This document shows, one piece after another, positions 57,476-64,000 of a stretch of 64,000 bases of DNA (positions are counted from its first letter, which is position 1; each line of letters starts with the position of its first letter). This DNA comes from Leptospira barantonii (GTDB lineage: Bacteria; Spirochaetota; Leptospiria; Leptospirales; Leptospiraceae), in NCBI RefSeq assembly GCF_002811925.1, contig NZ_NPDS01000010.1, positions 138,334 through 202,333 of the forward strand, written 5' to 3'. The position numbers and the translations under genes are program-made. A model generated the notes under the pieces. That model was not told the DNA's origin and did no database searches. It saw only the letters and a list, made by a program, of their open reading frames with translations.

Positions 57476-58630
57476 TTAATCCGCCCAAGCCACGTAAATT
57501 TCTCTCGGACCGGAGAACGGATGTCTTCCGTGCGAAACGGAATAGTTGTCGATCACGAGCACGTCCCCATTCTTCCATGAGAAAAGGGATATGTTGTTCC
57601 AGAACGCGTCTTGAATCTGTTTCAACTCTTTAGCTGAAATTTCTTGACCGTCTCCATACGTGCAATGTGTGTCCAGATATTCCGTTTTAGTCGTGATCTT
57701 TTTGATAAAGGTCAGAATTTCGAGAGCGAGACCCACAAAAAAACCTCGGATCGTTTTTTGACGCGCGAAAATTCTCCAATACTCCTTACGAGCCGCGTCG
57801 ATGTGAAATACCTGAGAATGGTTGTGCCAAGCCGGAGACTTGAACTCGGGATGTTTACGAATCGCTAATGTAGTGTTGATCAATCTAAGATTGTCCTCGC
57901 CGAACCATTCCACTTTGAAGTTTTGTTTTTTGGAAATTTTTTCCACTTCGTCTCGATTCTCCGTTTGGAACATTTCGTCCCAACGTTTGGTTTTCCAAAA
58001 TTGAAAGCGGGATTGATTGGAAGGTCCGTTGTAAACTCTCGAATAGCGGATTTTTTCGTTTCCGAATTTTTCACGAATGGATGCAGGCACTTCGTTTAAA
58101 ACCTTTCTGAGATCGGTGATCGGAGTTTCTCCGAATTGACCCGGAGCCTTGCCGCAATAAAAGAAAAGTTTTCTCGGTGGAGAATCCAAAAAGCTCATCT
58201 CTGCGTGTTGCATGATCGGGTACGCGGGCGGAAGTTCCGTCGCGGTAAACGCATATTTCGTAACTTGATTGCGCGGAGAAGTTCCGAGATAATTGTTCTT
58301 CAGATTGGAATCCACGTTGAGAATCACGTCTTCGAAATCCTGCGGCGAGGAAACGTCGAACCCGCGAAACAAGATCGCCCCGTATTCTTTCAGGTCTTCG
58401 GTTAACGCGCGTTTGTTGGTCTTGATCCAACGAATCAATGCGTCCTTACTTTTTTGATCCGATGTATTCGGTTGATAAACGACCGGTAGGGGATTTTTCG
58501 AATCGAGAAAACCCTTGGATAGGGAGGAAGCCGATTTCGGTTTAATATTCTTTGCGGAAGTCGCTTTCGTTTTCGGTTTAGATTGTATTTTGTTTTTCGA
58601 TTTGGGCTTGGATAAGGTTTTAGTTGCCAT
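57476..58630 (-). CDS. TauD/TfdA family Fe(II)/2-oxoglutarate dioxygenase with basic N-terminal tail
   Basis: 384 residues from the start at 58630. The first ~45 residues are Lys/Ser/Thr/Pro-rich ('[20 protein letters not shown]'), an unusual tail. The jelly-roll domain has '[20 protein letters not shown]', iron-binding '[20 protein letters not shown]' (HxE variant of HxD), '[16 protein letters not shown]' (distal His) and a terminal '[11 protein letters not shown]' with the 2-oxoglutarate Arg. The clavaminate synthase/SyrP-like branch is likely from the HxE form. Substrate unknown. It is the first gene of a two-gene operon with the SBF symporter. Confidence 0.9.
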   Translation of the reverse strand: MATKTLSKPKSKNKIQSKPKTKATSAKNIKPKSASSLSKGFLDSKNPLPVVYQPNTSDQKSKDALIRWIKTNKRALTEDLKEYGAILFRGFDVSSPQDFEDVILNVDSNLKNNYLGTSPRNQVTKYAFTATELPPAYPIMQHAEMSFLDSPPRKLFFYCGKAPGQFGETPITDLRKVLNEVPASIREKFGNEKIRYSRVYNGPSNQSRFQFWKTKRWDEMFQTENRDEVEKISKKQNFKVEWFGEDNLRLINTTLAIRKHPEFKSPAWHNHSQVFHIDAARKEYWRIFARQKTIRGFFVGLALEILTFIKKITTKTEYLDTHCTYGDGQEISAKELKQIQDAFWNNISLFSWKNGDVLVIDNYSVSHGRHPFSGPREIYVAWAD

Positions 58631-59108
58631 GGCGTATAACGTCCCCCGAAAGATTTCCAGATCGTACTCAAGGATTGATTTGGAAAAAGTCTTTTTTAGT
58701 ATGATGAAGAATCTTTCAGTCTTTAGACGCAAGATATATTTGCTATAACAGAATAAAATTTAATAAAATGAATGAGAGCTTTAACTCGGATTTGTGCGGG
58801 AGCTCTTCACGAACTCCCCCGATTTCGCGGGAACTCCTAAACCTCCTATTCTTTATCAAAGAATGATTCCGGAACGGTTTGTACAAGATCCTTTTCAGAA
58901 TGCTAAAGATACTTTGTTTTTGTGGTCGATCGAGAAGCGTTCGTGTCTGTGGAAAAATTTTCCAAATTTCATTCTTCTTCGGGAATCTCGTTTTGAACGG
59001 CCCCAATCGAAATTTTTAAGAAAAATTTTAAAGCGACTTGCCCGAGCGTCGTTGTGCCGTTTTTTGTTTCGTAATCCATTTTCAAATTTAGTAAAGGTGA
59101 ATATAACG
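58631..59108. other. 478-base spacer with a short palindromic repeat
   Basis: Between the divergent dioxygenase and metQ genes. Bases 58798-58802 (GGGAG) and 58814-58818 (CTCCC) form a small hairpin followed by 'GCGGGAACTCCT' at 58827-58838, of the same family as the other GGAACT repeats. I see no SAM riboswitch (no conserved GA-kinked helices) and no Met repressor box in the plus-strand leader. Two open frames of 70-90 codons across the region are probably spurious. Confidence 0.55.
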
Positions 59109-59945
59109 ATGAAATCCATTCGATTCGGTTTGATTCTTTTATTAGCAGTAGTTTTCTTATCGATTTCCGTTTGTAAAAAGGCGGGCACGCCCCAACTTCC
59201 GGGCGATCGCAAATCCTTAAAGATCGGAATTTGTCCGGGACCGTACGGAGATCTTTTGAAAAAGGCGGTGTTCCCGAATCTGATCAAAAAAGGTTATAAG
59301 ATCGAGATCGTTGAATTCAGCGATTACATACAGCCGAATCTTGCATTAGAAAACGGTGATATAGACGCCAATCTTTTTCAACATACCGTTTATCTGAATA
59401 AATTCTCCAAGGATAAGAATCTGAATCTTTCTCCGATCGTTTCGGTTCCGACCGCGCCGATGGCGATTTTTGCGGGAAAGAGTAAAACGGCTCAGGCGGT
59501 TCCGAACGGAGGAACGATCACTCTTCCGAACGATCCGACCAATCAGTTGAGAGCTTTGAAGTTGTTTCAAGAATTAGGATTGTTGAAAGTATCTCCCGAT
59601 GCGAACCCTACGAAGGCTTCCCTTGCCGACGTAACCGAAAATCTTAAGAAACTCGATCTGCGTCCTTTAGAAGCCGCACAACTTCCGAGATCGCTTGAAA
59701 GCGCGGAACTCGCCGCGGTAAACGGAAACTTTGCGATCGCTTCCGGTTTGGATCTGACAAAGGCGATTAAACTGGAAACTCTCGCGGAAGAACACAAGAA
59801 CATCATCGTGGTTCGTTCCAATGAAAAGGAAGTTCCATTCGCTAAGGATCTTGTGGAATCCGTTCATTCTCCCGAGTTTGCAAAGGTGATTGACGCGGAC
59901 TTTCAAGGTTTTCAAAAACCGGATTGGCTTTTAAACAAGAAGTAA
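59109..59945 (+). CDS. metQ: Methionine ABC transporter substrate-binding lipoprotein
   Basis: 278 residues from ATG 59109 (AAAGGTGA site upstream); the track extends upstream in frame to 58794 without support. Lipoprotein signal 'FGLILLLAVVFLSISVC' with Cys22. NlpA/MetQ features: 'LKIGICPGPYGDLLKKAVFP', 'YIQPNLALENGDIDANLFQH' and 'ALPNDPTNQLRALKLFQELG'-type motif ('TLPNDPTNQLRALKLFQELG'), which is characteristic. It binds L- or D-methionine in the periplasm and delivers it to MetNI. First gene of an operon with metN (15 bases) and metI. Confidence 0.94.
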   Translation: MKSIRFGLILLLAVVFLSISVCKKAGTPQLPGDRKSLKIGICPGPYGDLLKKAVFPNLIKKGYKIEIVEFSDYIQPNLALENGDIDANLFQHTVYLNKFSKDKNLNLSPIVSVPTAPMAIFAGKSKTAQAVPNGGTITLPNDPTNQLRALKLFQELGLLKVSPDANPTKASLADVTENLKKLDLRPLEAAQLPRSLESAELAAVNGNFAIASGLDLTKAIKLETLAEEHKNIIVVRSNEKEVPFAKDLVESVHSPEFAKVIDADFQGFQKPDWLLNKK

Positions 59946-59959
59946 ATAAATTCTCATTC

Positions 59960-60799
59960 ATGTCCCGCATTCCTTTTTTAGAATTTAATGAAGTCTCAAA
60001 AACCTTTTCTTTAGGAAAGGGAAATACCTTTTCCGCCGTGGACCGTGTCAGTCTTGAAATCGAAAAGGGAGAAATTTTCGGTATCATAGGAACGACCGGA
60101 GCCGGGAAGAGCACTCTATTACGTTTTCCTAATTTATTGGAACGTCCGGACTCAGGTCGCATTCTTTTGGACGGTTTGGATATCACCGATCTTCAAGGTA
60201 AGAATTTAAGACGACACAGACAGAAGATAGGAATGGTCTTCCAGCAATTTCATCTCGCTTCCAATCGGACCGTTTTCGATAATATCGCGTTTCCGTTAAA
60301 AGTTGCAGGAGCCGGTAAAACGGAAATCGGGAGAAGGGTGCGCGAACTTTTAACGCTGGTGGAAATTCCCGAAAAGGAAACCGTTTATCCCGCACAACTC
60401 AGCGGAGGTCAAAAACAAAGAGTGGGGATCGCAAGAGCGCTGGCCAATCATCCCGAGCTTTTGTTATGCGACGAACCGACTTCCGCGCTCGATCCCGAAA
60501 CGACCCGATCTATATTAAAACTTTTGAAACAGATTCGAGAAACCCTTTCGATTACGATTTTAGTAGTAACTCACGAAATGGAAGTGGTCCGGGAAATCTG
60601 CGATCGAACCGCGATCATGGATCGCGGAAAAATCGTGGAACTCGATGATACACATTCTTTTTTTGCGAATCCGAAGTCGGAAGCCGCCAAAAAACTTTTG
60701 GGTTCTTTCTACGATTCGAGAAGTTCTTACGATCCTTCCGGTCGCGGACTTTCTTCCGAAACCATTTCGAAAACTTCCGCGGAGGATCGTATTCTATGA
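59960..60799 (+). CDS. metN: Methionine ABC transporter ATPase
   Basis: 279 residues from ATG 59960. Walker A 'IGTTGAGKSTLL', Q-loop 'MVFQQFHL', ABC signature 'LSGGQKQRVGIARAL', Walker B 'LLLCDEPTSAL' and the switch His in 'VTHEMEVV' are intact. 'NEVSKTFSLGKGNTFSAVDR' at the N-terminus resembles MetN. It is shorter than E. coli MetN (~343 residues) and lacks most of the C-terminal ACT-like regulatory domain; the last ~30 residues are Ser-rich. Overlaps metI as ATGA. Confidence 0.93.
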   Translation: MSRIPFLEFNEVSKTFSLGKGNTFSAVDRVSLEIEKGEIFGIIGTTGAGKSTLLRFPNLLERPDSGRILLDGLDITDLQGKNLRRHRQKIGMVFQQFHLASNRTVFDNIAFPLKVAGAGKTEIGRRVRELLTLVEIPEKETVYPAQLSGGQKQRVGIARALANHPELLLCDEPTSALDPETTRSILKLLKQIRETLSITILVVTHEMEVVREICDRTAIMDRGKIVELDDTHSFFANPKSEAAKKLLGSFYDSRSSYDPSGRGLSSETISKTSAEDRIL

Positions 60800-61467
60800 A
60801 TCTAATATTCGAAAATCTTCCCTTGGATGAATTCGCAAAGGCGTTTGTACAAACGTTTTGGATGGTGGGAATTTCACTTTCCATTTCGATTCTTTTCGGA
60901 ATTCCTCTCGGACTTTTGATTTATCTGACCGACAAGGGAATTTTTATCCGAAATAAAATCGTTCATTCCGTTTTGAACACGATCGCAAACGTGGTTCGTT
61001 CGGTTCCGTTTGTGATTCTTTTGGTTGCGCTTCTTCCCTTAACTCAATGGATTACGGGAACAACAATCGGGCCGATCGCGGCTTCGGTTCCATTGTCCGT
61101 TGCGGCGATTCCATTCTTAGCAAGACTTGTGGAAGCGGCTCTTCGAGAAATTCCGGAAGGGGTTTTGGAAGCCAGCGTTGCAACGGGCGCTAGCCTAACA
61201 TTGATTATACGAGAAATTCTGATTCCGGAAGCGTTACCCGGAATCGTCGCGGGAATCACTTTGACCACGGTCAGTCTTTTGGGTTTTTCTGCGATGGCCG
61301 GAATCGTGGGCGGGGGAGGGATCGGGGATCTTGCGATCCGTTTCGGTTATTACCGCTACGAGGACGGGATCATGTTTGCTACGGTCGCCATTCTCGTGAT
61401 ATTGGTGCAGTTGATCCAGTGGACCGGGGATAAGATCCGAAGAAAAACGGACAAACGCGCGGGTTAA
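60796..61467 (+). CDS. metI: Methionine ABC transporter permease
   Basis: 223 residues with five membrane helices. The EAA-type loop 'LREIPEGVLEASVATGASLT' and 'EALPGIVAGITLTTVSLLGF' (coupling to MetN), and 'SAMAGIVGGGGIGDLAIRFG' are MetI hallmarks. It overlaps the metN stop by 4 bases. The membrane subunit of the MetNIQ importer of methionine. Its 3' end is followed by a small GC-rich inverted repeat (61483-61497) before the convergent dehydrogenase gene. Confidence 0.95.
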   Translation: MNLIFENLPLDEFAKAFVQTFWMVGISLSISILFGIPLGLLIYLTDKGIFIRNKIVHSVLNTIANVVRSVPFVILLVALLPLTQWITGTTIGPIAASVPLSVAAIPFLARLVEAALREIPEGVLEASVATGASLTLIIREILIPEALPGIVAGITLTTVSLLGFSAMAGIVGGGGIGDLAIRFGYYRYEDGIMFATVAILVILVQLIQWTGDKIRRKTDKRAG

Positions 61468-61559
61468 GGACAAGTCGATTAAGAACCGCGCGGGTTCGAC
61501 GAGAAGCGGCTTTGATTTCCGCGTCGCACGTCACTCTATTCTTTTTTTGGAATGTCTTA

Positions 61560-62573
61560 TTAAATTTCGATACAAACCTTGCCGAAATGTTTTCCGGACT
61601 TCAGAGTCTCGAGCGCTTTCGGAGCGTCTTCGAAGGAAAAGATTTCATCCACGACGGGTTTGATTTTGTTCGTGTTGATTGCTATGTTCATGTCCTCGAA
61701 ATTTCTTTTGCTTCCTACGATGATTCCTTGGATTCGAATTCCTTGCATAAGAATCGGAAAGAGCGAAAGGTTATTGCTTTCTCCTCCGGCCAAAACTCCG
61801 ATCAATGCGATCGTTCCCCAGGGTTTGGTGCTCGAGATGGACTTTTGAAGAGTTCCCGCGCCTCCGACTTCGATGACGAGATCGGCGCCTTCCATATCGG
61901 TTATCTTGCGGACTTCCTTTTCCCAGTTCGGTTTTTCGTTGTAGTTGATGATTTTGTCCGCACCGAGAGCCTTACACTTCGCAAGTTTTTCGTCGCTCGA
62001 AGAAGTGGCGATGACCCTACACCCCATCATTTTAGCAAATTGTAATGCGAATATGGAAACGCCTCCCGTTCCTTGAACGACTATGGTCGCGCCGGGTTGG
62101 ATGTTTCCGTGTGTAACGATCGCGGTGTACGCGGTCAAGGCCGCGCAGGGAAGGGTCGCGGCTTCCGCAAAGGAAAGATTCTCGGGCATAGGAACGATCC
62201 CGTGTTCCGGAAAAATTCTATACTGACAAAGAGTTCCGTCGAGCGGTCCGCCGAGAGTATTTTTGAGCATCGTCTTATCCGGTGCGCCGTCCAACCAAGT
62301 CTGAGCGAAGTTCGCACAAATCTTATCTCCGACCTTCCACTTGGTGACACCGGGACCGACTTCCGCGATTTCTCCGGCTCCGTCCGAAAGCGGAATCAAA
62401 GGAAGTTTTAGTTTCGGGTTATACTTTCCGATCGCCATCAGATAATCCCTGTAGTTCAACGAAGCCGCTCTAAAACGAACGAGAACTTCTCCGTGACCGG
62501 GAGTAGGATCGGGACGATCCGCGATTTTTAAATTCTCCAGTCCGAATTGATTTTGAATTTCATAAACTTTCAT
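61560..62573 (-). CDS. MDR-family NAD(P)-dependent dehydrogenase (quinone reductase/ADH-like)
   Basis: 337 residues. The catalytic-domain GroES fold has '[20 protein letters not shown]' and the cofactor domain '[20 protein letters not shown]' with '[18 protein letters not shown]'. There is no structural-zinc Cys cluster; the family's non-zinc quinone oxidoreductase or enoyl reductase branch is most likely. It reduces activated double bonds or quinones with NADPH. Free-standing, convergent with metI. Confidence 0.9.
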   Translation of the reverse strand: MKVYEIQNQFGLENLKIADRPDPTPGHGEVLVRFRAASLNYRDYLMAIGKYNPKLKLPLIPLSDGAGEIAEVGPGVTKWKVGDKICANFAQTWLDGAPDKTMLKNTLGGPLDGTLCQYRIFPEHGIVPMPENLSFAEAATLPCAALTAYTAIVTHGNIQPGATIVVQGTGGVSIFALQFAKMMGCRVIATSSSDEKLAKCKALGADKIINYNEKPNWEKEVRKITDMEGADLVIEVGGAGTLQKSISSTKPWGTIALIGVLAGGESNNLSLFPILMQGIRIQGIIVGSKRNFEDMNIAINTNKIKPVVDEIFSFEDAPKALETLKSGKHFGKVCIEI

Positions 62574-62799
62574 GAATGCGATTGCTCCGAACGGCGAGAA
62601 CGACTTTAGAAAATTCTTTCTTGGATCGGAATCTTCTCATTCTTCTTTTCCGTTTTTTGAGAATCTAATTTAGGGTTACGGTTTAAGAAAACACATTTTT
62701 CTTTTTACGGATTCGAGGCGGATTCGTTTTGTTTTGACCGGCTGGGTTCGTCTAAGATAAGGATCGTTCCGTTGTTTTCTGATTGATTGGAGGTGGAAC

Positions 62800-63222
<423 letters not shown>

Positions 63223-63233
63223 GAAGGACTTCG

Positions 63234-63251
63234 CGACGATCGCGTCGTTTT
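63234..63251 (+). terminator. Short hairpin after sufE
   Basis: CGACG at 63234-63238 and CGTCG at 63243-63247 pair around ATCG, followed by TTTT. It lies 12 bases after the sufE stop. The stem is only 5 bases, so it is a weak terminator candidate. Confidence 0.4.
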
Positions 63252-63294
63252 GTTGTCGCAGTTTCCTGTCTTCGTTTAACAATTCGAAACTTTC

Positions 63295-63322
63295 GGGATC
63301 GTCGAAACGATCGAACGATCCC
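63295..63322 (-). terminator. Hairpin between sufE and TPM genes
   Basis: GGGATCGT at 63295-63302 pairs with ACGATCCC at 63315-63322 (8-base stem, 12-base loop). It sits downstream of the minus-strand TPM operon, 39 bases past its stop. The T-run is poor. Short direct repeats 'TTCG(T/C)TTAACAATT' flank it at about 63271 and 63332. Confidence 0.4.
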
Positions 63323-63360
63323 GGATTTCTATTTCGCTTAACAATTTAGAATCTTAGAAA

Positions 63361-63924
63361 TTAAATAATTTCCGGTTTGTCCGAAAGTTCGTTCGGATTC
63401 CGTTTTCCGGGAGGAAAATGTTTTTGAAGAAGATGCGTAAACCGATCGATGCAGGTAAGAATACTTTCCGTATAATTTCCGTTCCGAAAACCGCTCTGCA
63501 TCTGATTGCAGATTTCGTCTAACGTTTCCTGCCCGATCTTCTTATAGATCCCTCGGTCGGCCAAAAGTTCGATCTTTCGATCCGTCAGTTGAACGTAGAT
63601 TAGAATCCCGGTGTTTTCGTCGGTATCCCATACTTTTTTTTCGGAAAAAAGTTCCATCGCTCTTTGTTTTGCGGTAAGACCGGAAATCACTCGAAACACG
63701 GGAAGTCCGCCCTCCAATACGACCTTGATTTCTCCTTTGTGCAACGTTTCCGATTTTGCGACCGAGGATTCGATCATTCTTAAGTTTTCAGAGCTGAAAT
63801 ATTTTTTAAAACGATAGGATTTCGATTTGTCCGGATGAAAGGAGAACGCGGAAAAAAAGGATTCCAAAAGATGATTCCAAATTCTTCCTAGGTTCGATCG
63901 TTCGGTAGTATTTTGATGTATCAT
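63361..63924 (-). CDS. TPM-domain protein (YgcG-like, first of pair)
   Basis: 187 residues with no signal peptide. The TPM fold (about 65-175) has 'VISGLTAKQRAMELFSEKKV', 'TGILIYVQLTDRKIELLADR' and 'IYKKIGQETLDEICNQMQSG'. The N-terminal 50 residues are charged and lack a membrane helix. TPM proteins are seen with LemA and other YgcG genes in envelope clusters; some are phosphatases in plants. It lies 16 bases after the stop of the next, cut-off gene, which codes a second TPM-type protein. Confidence 0.85.
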   Translation of the reverse strand: MIHQNTTERSNLGRIWNHLLESFFSAFSFHPDKSKSYRFKKYFSSENLRMIESSVAKSETLHKGEIKVVLEGGLPVFRVISGLTAKQRAMELFSEKKVWDTDENTGILIYVQLTDRKIELLADRGIYKKIGQETLDEICNQMQSGFRNGNYTESILTCIDRFTHLLQKHFPPGKRNPNELSDKPEII

Positions 63925-63940
63925 AATATTCGAATATCCT

Positions 63941-64000
63941 TTACCAGCTTCCGGAGGCTCCGCCCCCGCCAGAACTGCCTCCGCCTCCGCTCCAGGAACC
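63941..64000 (-). CDS. C-terminal end of a second TPM/YgcG-type protein
   Basis: Partial gene running off the right edge; only the last 19 codons and stop are seen. The C-terminus 'GSWSGGGGSSGGGGASGSW' is the Gly/Ser-rich tail typical of secreted TPM-domain (YgcG/RBD-like) proteins. It is followed 16 bases later by the TPM gene at 63924, so the two probably form an operon, often with a LemA gene upstream (outside the window). Confidence 0.8.
   Translation of the reverse strand, partial: GSWSGGGGSSGGGGASGSW

Noticed and set aside
58743..59006. Minus-strand frame of 87 codons in the dioxygenase-metQ spacer
   Set aside because: No ribosome-binding site, no domain, and it overlaps a repeat dyad; likely chance.
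58733..59108. Possible SAM or T-box riboswitch before metQ
   Set aside because: I could not find the conserved helices or GA-rich core; only short hairpins of the GGAACT repeat type are visible.
61483..61497. GAACCGCGCGGGTTC hairpin after metI as a terminator
   Set aside because: The stem is only five base pairs and no T-run follows closely, so I left it as an unassigned dyad.

Overview
The window reads as chromosomal DNA of a Leptospira species, probably from the pathogen-containing clade. The evidence is genus-typical content: a DUF1574 protein beside an MBOAT acyltransferase, several short-signal lipoproteins with relaxed lipoboxes (for example ending FGAC, VAC, LFC), an ECF sigma/FecR pair, membrane-anchored AraC regulators, and intergenic GC-rich repeats built on 'GGAACTCC/GGAGTTCC' dyads. 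Base composition looks mid-40s percent G+C by eye; I cannot name the species. I see about 62 genes, dense on both strands, and no tRNA, rRNA, CRISPR array, insertion sequence or prophage.

Layout. 1-4.8 kb (minus): the start of a ccmE-like gene, a YdcF/DUF218 protein, a 4-oxalocrotonate tautomerase-like protein, then a metal-uptake-like operon of a small His/Cys protein, a ZnuD-like TonB-dependent receptor and a Cys-rich lipoprotein. 4.9-9.4 kb: a DUF1272 protein, an ECF sigma/FecR pair, exported proteins, and an SGNH hydrolase lipoprotein gene with an in-frame stop inside its signal peptide. 9.3-16.9 kb: acyltransferase 3, lipoproteins, an alpha/beta hydrolase, a small DMT-type transporter, an NHL-repeat lipoprotein, CaiB/BaiF CoA-transferase and acyl-CoA dehydrogenase. 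16.9-22.1 kb: Crp/Fnr regulator, hydrolase lipoprotein, an ECF41-type sigma factor with an adjacent FAD oxidoreductase, and a di-haem cytochrome c peroxidase behind a PerR-like box. 22.1-28 kb: MarR regulator, hotdog protein, methyltransferase, TolC-type channel and DUF255 thioredoxin-fold protein.

28-32.5 kb (minus) is a cell-surface operon: LCP-LytR_C protein, rsfS, MBOAT acyltransferase and DUF1574/SGNH protein. 32.6-44.3 kb holds an acyl-CoA ligase, an MntA-HepT toxin-antitoxin pair, a large exported protein with a DUF1566 tail, a thioredoxin-like protein, a methyltransferase, an AlkA-type glycosylase, an MFS transporter, a pirin and a molybdopterin oxidoreductase. 44.4-49 kb: a small unknown protein, an ankyrin/TPR protein and typA. 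After an 817-base gene-poor stretch, 49.9-54.5 kb holds a second acyltransferase 3, a membrane AraC regulator divergent from an exported DJ-1/PfpI protein, and a lipoprotein. 54.6-64 kb: a membrane protein, trhO, an SBF-family symporter with a TauD/TfdA dioxygenase, a metQ-metN-metI transporter operon, an MDR dehydrogenase, a sufE-like gene and two TPM-domain genes, the last cut by the window end.

The parts most worth checking are the interrupted SGNH gene, the PerR-like box before the peroxidase, the ZnuD-like operon with its two Cys-rich small partners, the ECF41 module, and the repeat element whose hairpin is bracketed by two identical 18-base palindromes.
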